Assembly (NCBI RefSeq): GCF_000406165.1 | Contig: NZ_CM001977.1 | Location: 3,322,165-3,362,442, forward strand | Origin: Dickeya zeae NCPPB 2538 | GTDB lineage: Bacteria > Pseudomonadota > Gammaproteobacteria > Enterobacterales > Enterobacteriaceae | Length of the DNA stretch: 40,278 nucleotides | Direction of reading: 5' to 3' | Shown: positions 16,458 to 24,973 of the stretch, one piece after another | Layout: each line of letters begins with the position of its first letter | Position numbering within the stretch: the first letter of the stretch is position 1 | Notes under the pieces: generated by a model | The model's input: only the letters and a program-made list of their open reading frames with translations | Database searches by the model: none | What the model was told of the DNA's origin: nothing | Program-made: the position numbers and the translations under genes

Positions 16458-18944
16458 TTAGGTGTTCTGGTATTTTCTGGTACGCCGCGTTGGCGCCGTA
16501 TTCGCCGGATCATCCGGCCAGACATGTTTGGGGTAGCGCCCTTTCATTTCTTTTTGCACCTCGCGGTAAGCCCCATTCCAAAACGCCGCTAAATCACGGG
16601 TTATCTGCAAGGGCCGCATCGCCGGAGAAAGCAACTCAAGCACCAGCGCGACTCGCCCCTCCGCCAGTAACGGGCTGGCCTGCTCACCAAACATTTCCTG
16701 CAACCGAACCGCCAGCACCGGGGCCTGATCCGCCTCATAGCGGATCGGTAAACGGCTGCCGCCAGGCGCGGTATAGTGACTGGGCAACGCACTCTCCAGC
16801 CGCTGACGTTGCGGCCAGTCAAGCAGCCGCCACAGCGCTTCGCTCAGGTTGACCTGATTGAGCGTACGGCGATCCCGCACACCGTTTAACGATGGCAACA
16901 ACCACTGTTCCAGCGACGCCAGCAAAGCGGCATCATCCACCGCAGGCCATGCCACCTCTGGCAACCACTGCCGGGCACACAGCAGACGCTGGCGCAACTG
17001 TTGTGCCGGTTCATCCCAGTTCAACACCGACAGCCCTTGTTCGCGCAGCCAGTTAAGCATCGCCTGCTGCAATGCCTCGTCTGAGGGTTTTGCCAACGGA
17101 CGGGAGGACAACGTCAGGCTGCCAATATGCGTGCGCAGGCTGGCGCGCAGGGTACCTTTTTCTTCGTCCCAGTGCATCAGATTCTGTTCAGCCACCAGTT
17201 CCGGCCGCTGCCGTACTAACGCGTCGATATCCACCGGCAATGCCAGTAACACTCGCGCATCCGCGCTGTTCGGGCTTTGCATCAGCACCGGAGCCAACAG
17301 CCATTCTGAGGCCGCTAACGCCTCATCCACCGACAAACTGGCACCGGTACCGTTCGCCAGTTGATAACGTCCATCCTGACCCCGTCGTCGGGCGAGGCGA
17401 TCCGCAAACCCTATCGAGAGTAACCATGCCGCCAGGCCCTCATTCACCTTACCTGACGCCTTACCCACACGGCGCGCCAGTTGTTGCGCCCGGCGTTGCC
17501 AGTGGCCAGCAGGTCGATGCAGTGCATCGAATAAATTAGGGGAGCCTGCGCGTGGCGGTTCTTCGATAATCGCCGCCAATAATGCCGCCGTCGCCAGCGC
17601 ATCGTCGTCCTGCCCGGCGGCATGCAACATCGCCGCCAGTCGAGGATCGCAGCCCAGCGCGGCCATCTTACGCCCGTCTACTGTCAGACGCTGTTGCGTA
17701 TCGCACACACCCAGTTGCAGTAGTAAACGCTCAGCCGCCAGCAACGCCGGTTGAGGCGGGCTATCCAGCCAGTTGAGCTGAGCGACATCGTGACAACCCC
17801 ATTGCAGCAGATCCAGCCACAAACCGGACAGGTCGCTGTGCAGGATTTCCGGCTCACTTTGTGCTGCGGCGCGTTCTGCCTGCTCGCGGGCGAACAGATG
17901 CCAGCACACGCCCGGTTCGAGTCGTCCGGCGCGCCCGGCCCGCTGCACCATAGATGCCTGACTGATGCGCTGTGTCGTCAGCCGGGTCAGACCGGTTTTA
18001 ACATCAAACAACGCCACCCGTTCCAGCCCGCAGTCCACCACCACCCGAATCCCCTCGATGGTGAGACTGGTTTCAGCAATATTGGTCGCCAGCACCACTT
18101 TGCGCCGCCCGACAGCGGCCGGAAGAATCGCCTTTTGTTGCTCCGCCAGCGTCAGCGCGCCGTAGAGCGGACACACATCGACCTGACACCGCCCTTCGTC
18201 AGGCACCACGTCGACCGAGAGTGTGTTTTCCAGCAGTGTCTGCACCCGCTTGATTTCCGCCACACCCGGCAAAAATACCAGTAATGAACCGGCTTCGTCC
18301 TGCAACAAACGATAAACGAGTCGGGCGGTGGCCTCTTCCAGTCGCTCCTGCGAGCCGACTGGCTGGTAATGTCGCGTAACCGGCCATGAACGCCCTTGCG
18401 ACGATACACAGAGCGATTGAGGTAATAAGGAAGCCAGACGGGCATTGTCGAGCGTGGCGGACATAATCAATAGCTTCAGGTCATCACGCAGCCCTTGCTG
18501 GACATCCAATAGCAACGCCAGCGCCATATCCGCCTGCAAACTGCGCTCATGAAACTCATCCAACATGACCAGCGAAACACCCTCCAGCGCCGGATCCTGT
18601 TGCAGCATTCGGGTCAGAATACCCTCTGTCACTACCTCCAGTCGGGTTTGGCCGCTCACCCGGCTTTCTGAACGCATACGGTAACCGACAGTCTGCCCAG
18701 GCGTTTCACCCAGCCACTCTGCCAGCCGGAAAGCCACACTTTTAGCCGCCAGCCGACGAGGCTCGAGCATAATAATGCGGCCGGGAAACTCACACCGCTG
18801 TAATAACTGCAACGGTAGCCAGGTCGATTTTCCTGCGCCGGTCGGCGCATGCAGCAACACCTGTGGTGCGGTATGCAACGCCTGGATAACCTCATCCACG
18901 ACGGCGCTGACAGGGGGTAGATTCACATAACGCTCCGTCACCAT
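16458..18944 (-). CDS. hrpB: ATP-dependent helicase HrpB
   Basis: HrpB is a DEAH-type RNA helicase of unclear cellular role. The 828-aa protein has Walker A APTGAGKST (33-41), the DExH motif LDEFHERS near 127, SATLD, and motif VI QRAGRAGR, followed by the HA2 and HrpB C-terminal domains with LSPAMRPLQITRDL and KGRYPKHVWPDDP. The length fits the family. The ATG start is preceded by GGGA. It is upstream of mrcB on the same strand and divergent from thpR, as in E. coli. It is unrelated to the HrpB type III secretion regulators of plant pathogens despite the shared name. Confidence 0.96.
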   Translation of the reverse strand: MVTERYVNLPPVSAVVDEVIQALHTAPQVLLHAPTGAGKSTWLPLQLLQRCEFPGRIIMLEPRRLAAKSVAFRLAEWLGETPGQTVGYRMRSESRVSGQTRLEVVTEGILTRMLQQDPALEGVSLVMLDEFHERSLQADMALALLLDVQQGLRDDLKLLIMSATLDNARLASLLPQSLCVSSQGRSWPVTRHYQPVGSQERLEEATARLVYRLLQDEAGSLLVFLPGVAEIKRVQTLLENTLSVDVVPDEGRCQVDVCPLYGALTLAEQQKAILPAAVGRRKVVLATNIAETSLTIEGIRVVVDCGLERVALFDVKTGLTRLTTQRISQASMVQRAGRAGRLEPGVCWHLFAREQAERAAAQSEPEILHSDLSGLWLDLLQWGCHDVAQLNWLDSPPQPALLAAERLLLQLGVCDTQQRLTVDGRKMAALGCDPRLAAMLHAAGQDDDALATAALLAAIIEEPPRAGSPNLFDALHRPAGHWQRRAQQLARRVGKASGKVNEGLAAWLLSIGFADRLARRRGQDGRYQLANGTGASLSVDEALAASEWLLAPVLMQSPNSADARVLLALPVDIDALVRQRPELVAEQNLMHWDEEKGTLRASLRTHIGSLTLSSRPLAKPSDEALQQAMLNWLREQGLSVLNWDEPAQQLRQRLLCARQWLPEVAWPAVDDAALLASLEQWLLPSLNGVRDRRTLNQVNLSEALWRLLDWPQRQRLESALPSHYTAPGGSRLPIRYEADQAPVLAVRLQEMFGEQASPLLAEGRVALVLELLSPAMRPLQITRDLAAFWNGAYREVQKEMKGRYPKHVWPDDPANTAPTRRTRKYQNT

Positions 18945-19071
18945 ACAGTCCCATTCACTGACGTAATCATCATTATTTGTTATCTGTAGTGTTCAACACA
19001 CCATCAATGAATAAAGAGAAAGAACACACAGCCGCTCATCGGAGCATGCAGATAAGAGGCAAAACGCCGCC

Positions 19072-19111
19072 TTAACTTTATTCGGCGGGCATTAACTTTA
19101 TTAGGCAAGCA
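19072..19111. repeat. Two tandem 20-bp imperfect repeats between hrpB and thpR
   Basis: Two adjacent copies of a 20-base element (ttaactttattNGGCNNGCA) match at 17 of 20 positions. They lie in the divergent hrpB-thpR gap, 38 bases before the thpR start. Their position suits a regulator-binding or promoter element, but I do not recognise the motif. Confidence 0.6.
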
Positions 19112-19148
19112 TTGTAGCATCGGAACCCCGCAGAACAGAGAGATTGCC

Positions 19149-19682
19149 ATGACGCCAACCCGCCGCCTGTTTTTTGCCCTTTCGCTGCCAGACGCAGTCA
19201 GCCAGCAGATCGTGCACTGGCGTGCAACGCAATTTGCTCACGATGCCGGACGCCCGGTGGCGGCCGCGAATCTGCATCTGACGCTGGCCTTTCTCGGTGA
19301 AGTTAGCGACGCCAAAACGCAGGCATTAATGACACTGGCAGGTCGCATCCGCCAGCCAGCGTTCACCCTGAATCTCAACGATGCGGGACACTGGCCGCGC
19401 CCCGGTGTGGTATGGCTGGGCTGCCGCCAGGCACCACGAGGCTTATTGCAACTGGCGGATATGCTGCGTTCACAGGCGGCACGCAACGGCTGCTACCAGC
19501 CAGCGCAGCCTTTCCACCCGCACATTACGTTGCTGCGCGGCGCGACCCGCCCGCTGTCGCTTCCCGCCGCGACATTCAACTGGACGGTACATGCCGAGCA
19601 ATTCTTTCTTTATGAATCATCCACTGAAGCTGGGTGTACTCATTACCGCCCGCTTGCCCACTGGCCGTTGCTGACAGCCTAA
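19149..19682 (+). CDS. thpR: RNA 2',3'-cyclic phosphodiesterase ThpR (LigT family)
   Basis: This small cytosolic 2H phosphoesterase opens 2',3'-cyclic phosphates on RNA and can ligate tRNA halves in vitro. The 177-aa product has both catalytic tetrads, HLTL (43-46) and HITL (125-128), at the expected spacing. The start RRLFFALSLP is typical of the family. An AGAGAG sequence precedes the ATG. sfsA begins 10 bases after its stop, so thpR-sfsA are probably cotranscribed, the same order as in E. coli. Confidence 0.94.
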   Translation: MTPTRRLFFALSLPDAVSQQIVHWRATQFAHDAGRPVAAANLHLTLAFLGEVSDAKTQALMTLAGRIRQPAFTLNLNDAGHWPRPGVVWLGCRQAPRGLLQLADMLRSQAARNGCYQPAQPFHPHITLLRGATRPLSLPAATFNWTVHAEQFFLYESSTEAGCTHYRPLAHWPLLTA

Positions 19683-19692
19683 GAGACTATTC

Positions 19693-20412
19693 ATGCAATT
19701 TTTCCCACCGCTGCGCCCGGCCACGCTGCTTAAACGCTACAAGCGATTTCTGGCTGATGTGGTCACCCCCGACGGCACCACCCTGACGTTACATTGCCCC
19801 AATACCGGAGCGATGACAGGCTGTGGCGCGCCTGGCGATACTATCTGGTATTCCACCTCCGACAACCCTAAACGCAAGTATCCTCACACCTGGGAACTGA
19901 CGCAAACCGCGCAAGGGTACTGGATTGGTGTTAACACCCTGCGGGCGAATCAACTGGTGCTTGAAGCGCTGCAAGCCGACAAACTTTCGGATTTAGCAGG
20001 TTACACCACTATCCGCACCGAAGTGCGCTATGGTTCAGAAAACAGCAGGATAGATCTGTTATTACAGGCAGAAGGACGCACTGACTGCTATATTGAAGTC
20101 AAATCAGTCACATTATTGCAACATGGATGTGGTTACTTTCCCGATGCGGTGACCCTCAGGGGACAGAAGCATTTGCGGGAACTGCAACAGATGGCGTCAC
20201 AGGGTTGTCGCGCCGTATTGTGTTTCGCCGTACTGCACTCTGGCATCGGCCAGGTTTCAGCGGCGCAACACATTGACCGACATTACGCCGAATTATTACA
20301 ACTCTCACGGCAGCAGGGGGTTGAAATTCTGTGTTACGGTACCCATATCAGCCCGGATGGCATGACGCTAACAGGGCTGTTGCCGTTCAATAACGTGACG
20401 TCAGCGAGCTAA
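19693..20412 (+). CDS. sfsA: SfsA, sugar fermentation stimulation protein / putative nuclease-fold protein
   Basis: SfsA was found as a gene that raises maltose metabolism in E. coli; its biochemical activity is unsettled. The 239-aa protein matches throughout: KRYKRFLADV with an N-terminal OB-like part, HCPNTGAMTGC, and a C-terminal restriction-nuclease-like core with ENSRIDLLL and YIEVKSVTL, where the D and E-x-K residues resemble a PD-(D/E)XK site. It follows thpR by 10 bases and precedes dksA by about 170 bases. Confidence 0.94.
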   Translation: MQFFPPLRPATLLKRYKRFLADVVTPDGTTLTLHCPNTGAMTGCGAPGDTIWYSTSDNPKRKYPHTWELTQTAQGYWIGVNTLRANQLVLEALQADKLSDLAGYTTIRTEVRYGSENSRIDLLLQAEGRTDCYIEVKSVTLLQHGCGYFPDAVTLRGQKHLRELQQMASQGCRAVLCFAVLHSGIGQVSAAQHIDRHYAELLQLSRQQGVEILCYGTHISPDGMTLTGLLPFNNVTSAS

Positions 20413-20580
20413 TTCTGCCACGCGTTATGTATTATCTGATGGGATTATGTCGTTCCTCACACTTTGTCAGGCCAGTGTCGGGAACCATTGCCAACCACAC
20501 CTCCATCTGTTATTTATAGCGGCCTGTTTTTCCCCCTCGGGGGATCGATACTGCGTGTCGTGTTATGTAGGAGAAGCAAC

Positions 20581-21036
20581 ATGCAAGAAGGGCAAAACCG
20601 TAAGACATCCTCTCTGAGCATTCTCGCAATTGCCGGAGTGGAGCCGTACCAGGAGAAGCCGGGCGAAGAATACATGAACGACGCTCAGCTGGCTCACTTC
20701 AGGCGTATTCTTGAAGCATGGCGCAATCAACTCAGGGATGAAGTCGATAGAACCGTATCGCACATGCAGGATGAAGCAGCTAACTTTCCAGACCCGGTAG
20801 ACCGTGCCGCTCAGGAAGAAGAATTCAGCCTTGAGCTGCGCAACCGTGATCGCGAACGTAAGCTGATCAAGAAGATTGCCAAAACACTGCAGAAAATCGA
20901 AGACGAGGACTTTGGCTATTGTGAGTCCTGCGGCGTGGAAATCGGCATCCGTCGTCTGGAAGCACGTCCCACCGCTGATCTGTGTATTGACTGCAAAACA
21001 CTGGCCGAAATCCGCGAAAAGCAGATGGCTGGATGA
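20581..21036 (+). CDS. dksA: RNA polymerase-binding transcription factor DksA
   Basis: DksA binds the RNA polymerase secondary channel and, with ppGpp, represses rRNA and activates amino-acid promoters. The product is 151 aa, equal to E. coli DksA. The coiled-coil tip carries the aspartates in FPDPVDRAAQEEEF. The zinc finger has CESC and CIDC. The start is the ATG at 20581, with AGGAG seven bases upstream; the longer open frame from 20464 has no homology. It precedes gluQRS, as in many proteobacteria. A short GC hairpin (about 20532-20543) lies in its leader. Confidence 0.98.
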   Translation: MQEGQNRKTSSLSILAIAGVEPYQEKPGEEYMNDAQLAHFRRILEAWRNQLRDEVDRTVSHMQDEAANFPDPVDRAAQEEEFSLELRNRDRERKLIKKIAKTLQKIEDEDFGYCESCGVEIGIRRLEARPTADLCIDCKTLAEIREKQMAG

Positions 21037-21128
21037 TATCGTCCGGCGGGAAAGCCTACCGCCCTACCGCCGGATCTTTACTGATTATGGCCCGTCACCC
21101 TTCATCCTGACCGGCACGATATCGCCGT

Positions 21129-22037
21129 ATGTCTGAATCTCTCCCTTATGTCGGACGCTTTGCGCCCTCACCTTCTGGCGATCTCCATTTTGGTTCCCTG
21201 ATAGCCGCCTTGGGCAGTTACCTGCAAGCTCGTGCTTGCCAGGGACGCTGGCTGGTGCGCATCGAGGATATCGACCCACCGCGCGAAGTACCCGGTGCCG
21301 CTTCCCGTATTCTGCGTCAACTGGAACAGTATGGCCTGCTGTGGGACGGCGAAGTGGTGTATCAGTCTCAACGCCATGAGCGTTATCGGGCGGTGCTGGC
21401 TGAATTGCAGCGTCAGGGGAAATGCTATTACTGTACCTGCACCCGACAACGTATCCAGCAAAACGGCGGCTACTACGATGGCCACTGTCGCGATCGCGGG
21501 TTACCCGCGGATAACGCCGCGTTACGTCTTCGCCAGACACACCCCGTCCTGCACTTTCACGATCGCCTGCGTGGACGGATTGATGCCGACCCGATGCTGG
21601 CGAAAGAAGATTTTATCATCCATCGGCGTGATGGCTTGTTTGCCTATAATCTGGCGGTGGTGGTGGATGACCACGATCAGGGCGTGACTGAAATCGTACG
21701 TGGTGCAGACTTAATTGAACCGACGGTGCGGCAGCTATCGTTGTACCAACAGTTGGATTATCCGGCACCAGACTATGTGCATCTGCCGCTGGCGCTTAAC
21801 ACCGATGGCAATAAGCTTTCCAAGCAGAATCACGCACCGGCGTTACCTGATGGCGACCCTCGGGCGGTACTGGTGCAGGCCCTGGCTTTTTTGCACCAGC
21901 CTTTGCCGACGCACTGGCGTGATCTTGAAAGGGACGCCTTGCTCGCCTGGGCCATAGCACATTGGTCACTGGCGGTGGTCCCTGTCGAAGCCGCTCTTAC
22001 ATCGCCGGAAATAACATCAGCATTCTCAAAGGGCTGA
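21129..22037 (+). CDS. gluQRS: Glutamyl-queuosine tRNA-Asp synthetase GluQRS
   Basis: This enzyme activates glutamate without tRNA and attaches it to the queuosine base at the anticodon of tRNA-Asp. The 302-aa protein is a truncated glutamyl-tRNA synthetase: it has the catalytic domain (GRFAPSPSGDLHFGS, the HIGH-like motif; VRIEDIDPPR; KLSKQNHAP, the KMSKS-like motif) but no anticodon-binding domain. The zinc ligands CYYCTCTR and YYDGHC are present. It lies 92 bases after dksA, the conserved order. Its substrate tRNA-Asp is encoded in this window at 35791-35867, which is a coincidence of location rather than an operon. Confidence 0.95.
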   Translation: MSESLPYVGRFAPSPSGDLHFGSLIAALGSYLQARACQGRWLVRIEDIDPPREVPGAASRILRQLEQYGLLWDGEVVYQSQRHERYRAVLAELQRQGKCYYCTCTRQRIQQNGGYYDGHCRDRGLPADNAALRLRQTHPVLHFHDRLRGRIDADPMLAKEDFIIHRRDGLFAYNLAVVVDDHDQGVTEIVRGADLIEPTVRQLSLYQQLDYPAPDYVHLPLALNTDGNKLSKQNHAPALPDGDPRAVLVQALAFLHQPLPTHWRDLERDALLAWAIAHWSLAVVPVEAALTSPEITSAFSKG

Positions 22038-22095
22038 GTGTGAGCTATGATTAGCCGCTATTTTTTGTTGTACCGCTAAATTTTCAATGATTATC

Positions 22096-22108
22096 GAGGT
22101 GTATTATC
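22096..22108 (+). promoter_or_regulatory. Ribosome binding site and rare start of pcnB
   Basis: GAGG (22096-22099) precedes ATT (22103, three-base gap) and ATC (22106, six-base gap). The spacing favours ATC, which is also the codon aligned with the E. coli AUU start. Such codons are discriminated against by initiation factor IF3 and limit expression. Confidence 0.65.
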
Positions 22109-23509
22109 TTTACCCGGGTAGCTAATTTTTGCCGCAAGGTACTGAATCGTGAGAATGAGCCCGTCAGTGTGGACAATCCGCCACAGGCAATGACCGTCAT
22201 TCCTCGCGACCAGCATGCCATTTCACGCAGTGACATTAGTGAGAATGCGCTGAAAGTACTGTATCGCCTGAGCAAAGCGGGCTATGAGGCTTATCTGGTA
22301 GGCGGCGGTGTCCGCGACCTGCTGTTGGGCAAAAAGCCCAAAGACTTCGATATTACCACCAACGCCACCCCGGAACAGGTTCGCAAACTGTTCCGTAATT
22401 GCCGACTGGTGGGCCGACGTTTCCGTCTGGCGCATGTGATGTTTGGCCCGGAGGTGATCGAGGTCGCCACATTCCGCGGTCACCATGAACAGCATCAGGA
22501 GCAGGAAACCAAGAATGCCGCCCAGCAAGGCCACAACGGTATGCTGCTGCGTGACAACATTTTCGGCACCATTGAAGAAGACGCCCAACGGCGCGACTTC
22601 ACCATCAACAGCCTCTATTACAGCATTGCTGACTTCACCGTGCGGGATTACACCAACGGCCTGAACGATCTGCGTCAGGGGCTGATTCGCCTGATTGGCG
22701 ACCCGGAAACCCGCTACCGTGAAGACCCGGTGCGTATGCTCCGTGCGGTACGCTTTGCCGCCAAACTCGGTATGCGCATCAGCGCTGAAACCGCCGAGCC
22801 GATTCCTCGTCTGGCCTCGTTGCTGCACGACATCCCACCGGCGCGGTTATTTGAAGAATCACTGAAGCTATTGCAGGCGGGTCACGGTCACCCCACCTAC
22901 CAGTTGCTGTGCGAATACCAGTTGTTCCAGCCCTTGTTCCCGCTCATCAGCCGTTATTTTACTGCGAATGGCGAAAGCACGATGGAACGGATGATCGTAC
23001 AGGTCTTGAAGAATACCGATCAGCGCATCCAGAACGATATGCGGGTTAACCCGGCGTTTCTGTTCTCCGCCATGCTATGGTATCCGCTGGTAGAACATGC
23101 CCAAAAACTGACGCAGGAAAGCGGGCTCGCTTACTTCGAAGCCTTTGCGCTAGCCATGAACGATGTTCTCGACGAACAATGTCGCTCACTCGCTATTCCT
23201 AAACGGATTACCTCGCTTGTCCGCGATATCTGGCAATTGCAATTACGCCTGTCGCGTCGTCAGGGCAAACGCGCGTTTAAACTGATGGAGCATCCGAAAT
23301 TCCGGGCAGCGTATGACTTGCTGTGTCTGCGTGCGGAAATTGAAAACCATCAGGAATTACAGCGTCTGGCACAGTGGTGGGGCGAGTTTCAGGTAGCGGC
23401 ACCGCCGCGCCAGCAAGTGATGCTCAATACACTTGATGACGGCCCAACACCGCATCGCCGTTCTCGTCGTCCGCGCAAACGCCCAATCCACCGGGATAAT
23501 AACCGATGA
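22106..23509 (+). CDS. pcnB: Poly(A) polymerase I PcnB, with a non-AUG start (ATC or ATT)
   Basis: PcnB adds 3' poly(A) tails that promote RNA decay and controls copy number of ColE1-type plasmids. The protein has the nucleotidyltransferase core (VGGGVRDLLLG, KDFDITTNATPEQV, RRDFTINSLYYS), the RNA-binding region ETRYREDPVRMLRAVRF, and the arginine-rich tail RRSRRPRKRP. The first conventional start (GTG, 22169) would remove a conserved segment. The same frame continues upstream as FTRVANFCRKVLNRE, nearly identical to the E. coli N-terminus, and begins with codons ATT-ATC behind GAGG. E. coli pcnB is known to start at AUU; here the aligned position is ATC at 22106, with ATT at 22103 as the alternative. 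The product is about 467 aa. folK overlaps its stop by four bases. Confidence 0.93.
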   Translation: MFTRVANFCRKVLNRENEPVSVDNPPQAMTVIPRDQHAISRSDISENALKVLYRLSKAGYEAYLVGGGVRDLLLGKKPKDFDITTNATPEQVRKLFRNCRLVGRRFRLAHVMFGPEVIEVATFRGHHEQHQEQETKNAAQQGHNGMLLRDNIFGTIEEDAQRRDFTINSLYYSIADFTVRDYTNGLNDLRQGLIRLIGDPETRYREDPVRMLRAVRFAAKLGMRISAETAEPIPRLASLLHDIPPARLFEESLKLLQAGHGHPTYQLLCEYQLFQPLFPLISRYFTANGESTMERMIVQVLKNTDQRIQNDMRVNPAFLFSAMLWYPLVEHAQKLTQESGLAYFEAFALAMNDVLDEQCRSLAIPKRITSLVRDIWQLQLRLSRRQGKRAFKLMEHPKFRAAYDLLCLRAEIENHQELQRLAQWWGEFQVAAPPRQQVMLNTLDDGPTPHRRSRRPRKRPIHRDNNR

Positions 23510-23994
23510 CCTGCGTGTATCTGGCGTTGGGAAGCAACCTGTCTGAACCATTGCAACAGGTACGCGCGGCGCTGCGCGCGCTGGACGCCATCACGCAAAC
23601 CCGGCTGGTGCGTTGCTCATCATTTTATCGCAGCCGTCCGCTCGGCCCGCAGGATCAGCCCGACTACCTCAACGCCGTCGCCGAATTACAGACCGGATTA
23701 TCGCCAGAAGCGCTGTTGGACAACACCCAGCGCATTGAGCTGGAGCAAGGTCGGGTGCGCAAAGAAAATCGCTGGGGCCCGCGCACCCTCGATCTGGATA
23801 TCCTGTTGTTTGGTGACCTGACGCTGCATACCGAGCGGCTTACCGTGCCGCACTATGACATGAAAAACCGCGAATTCATGCTCTACCCGCTGGCAGAACT
23901 GGCACCAGAGCTGGTGTTTCCTGACGGCGAAGCCTTGACAACCCGTTTGCAACACGTCCCCCGTAATGGCTTAAGCCTGTGGGACGAGCACTAA
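23506..23994 (+). CDS. folK: 2-amino-4-hydroxy-6-hydroxymethyldihydropteridine pyrophosphokinase FolK
   Basis: FolK transfers pyrophosphate from ATP to 6-hydroxymethyl-7,8-dihydropterin in folate synthesis. The 162-aa product has YLALGSNL at the start, FYRSRPLGPQDQPDYLNAV, and the signature RWGPRTLDLDILLFG with the two metal-binding aspartates. The ATG overlaps the pcnB stop (ATGA), so it is translationally coupled to pcnB. panB follows after 169 bases, without the fimbrial genes found between them in E. coli. Confidence 0.97.
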   Translation: MTCVYLALGSNLSEPLQQVRAALRALDAITQTRLVRCSSFYRSRPLGPQDQPDYLNAVAELQTGLSPEALLDNTQRIELEQGRVRKENRWGPRTLDLDILLFGDLTLHTERLTVPHYDMKNREFMLYPLAELAPELVFPDGEALTTRLQHVPRNGLSLWDEH

Positions 23995-24062
23995 AACTCA
24001 CCGTTTCTCCCCCTAACCAGAATCAATCATGATGTGCGTCCGGCATAGGTTGGATGCCAATC

Positions 24063-24087
24063 GTCTGTTTTACAAATAGAAACAGAC
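24063..24087. other. Inverted repeat in the folK-panB gap
   Basis: An 8-bp inverted repeat (gtctgttt / aaacagac) with a 9-base loop lies 68 bases past folK. There is no following T-run, so it is not a standard terminator. It may be an operator or a 3' stabilising stem. Confidence 0.4.
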
Positions 24088-24163
24088 TGCTGTTACTGAT
24101 GCCTGCCTTCCATTAGAATGATTTCCCCTTGAATTGCCATTGAGTTGACTCAGGAAGGTTGCC

Positions 24164-24958
24164 ATGAAAGCGACAACGATTTCCCACCTGCGCCAGTGGA
24201 AACAGGAACAGAAAAAGTTCGCCACCCTGACGGCTTACGACGCCAGCTTTGCCCACCTGTTTTATGAACAGGGAATCCGCGTGATGCTGGTGGGAGATTC
24301 TCTCGGTATGACCGTACAGGGCCACGACTCCACCCTACCCGTTACCCTTGATGACATGGTGTACCACACCCGTTGCGTCCGACGCGGCGCGCCACATTGC
24401 CTGCTGTTATCCGACCTGCCCTTTATGGGTGCCGCTACGCCAGAGCAAGCCTGTCAGCACGCCGCAGAACTGATGCGTGCCGGTGCCAATATGGTCAAAA
24501 TCGAAGGCGGCAGTTGGCTGGCCCCCACCGTGCGTATGTTGACTGAACGTGCCGTCCCAGTGTGTGGACATCTCGGGCTGACCCCACAGTCAGTCAATAT
24601 CTTTGGCGGTTATAAAGTTCAGGGCCGTGATGAAGCCGCTGCCAGCCAACTGCTGGAAGATGCCCTGGCGTTGGAACAGGCTGGTGCTCAACTGCTGGTG
24701 CTGGAGTGTGTACCGGTTTCGCTGGCGCAGCGGGTCACCGAGGCGCTGAGTATCCCGGTTATCGGCATCGGTGCAGGCAATGTCACCGATGGCCAGATTC
24801 TGGTCATGCACGACGCGCTTGGCGTAACCGGCGGGCATACGCCGAAATTCGCCCGTAACTTTATGGCGGAAGCGACGGATATCCGTGCGGCTATTCGTCT
24901 GTACGTGCAGGAAGTCGAACAGGGAACCTTTCCTGATGAGAAGTACAGTTTTGTTTAA
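24164..24958 (+). CDS. panB: 3-methyl-2-oxobutanoate hydroxymethyltransferase PanB
   Basis: PanB makes ketopantoate from 2-oxoisovalerate and methylene-tetrahydrofolate, the first committed step of pantothenate synthesis. The 264-aa protein is the standard length. The metal-binding region is LVGDSLGMTVQGHDST and DLPFMGA. The catalytic glutamate lies in VLECVPVSLAQ, and IPVIGIGAG near residue 200 is a family block. An AGGAAGG sequence precedes the ATG. It leads the panB-panC-panD run with gaps of 15 and 25 bases, likely one operon. Confidence 0.98.
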   Translation: MKATTISHLRQWKQEQKKFATLTAYDASFAHLFYEQGIRVMLVGDSLGMTVQGHDSTLPVTLDDMVYHTRCVRRGAPHCLLLSDLPFMGAATPEQACQHAAELMRAGANMVKIEGGSWLAPTVRMLTERAVPVCGHLGLTPQSVNIFGGYKVQGRDEAAASQLLEDALALEQAGAQLLVLECVPVSLAQRVTEALSIPVIGIGAGNVTDGQILVMHDALGVTGGHTPKFARNFMAEATDIRAAIRLYVQEVEQGTFPDEKYSFV

Positions 24959-24973
24959 CACAGGAGTAAACGT

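Noticed and set aside
22169..23509. pcnB starting at the GTG at 22169
   Set aside because: It would discard about 21 upstream codons that match the E. coli N-terminus closely.
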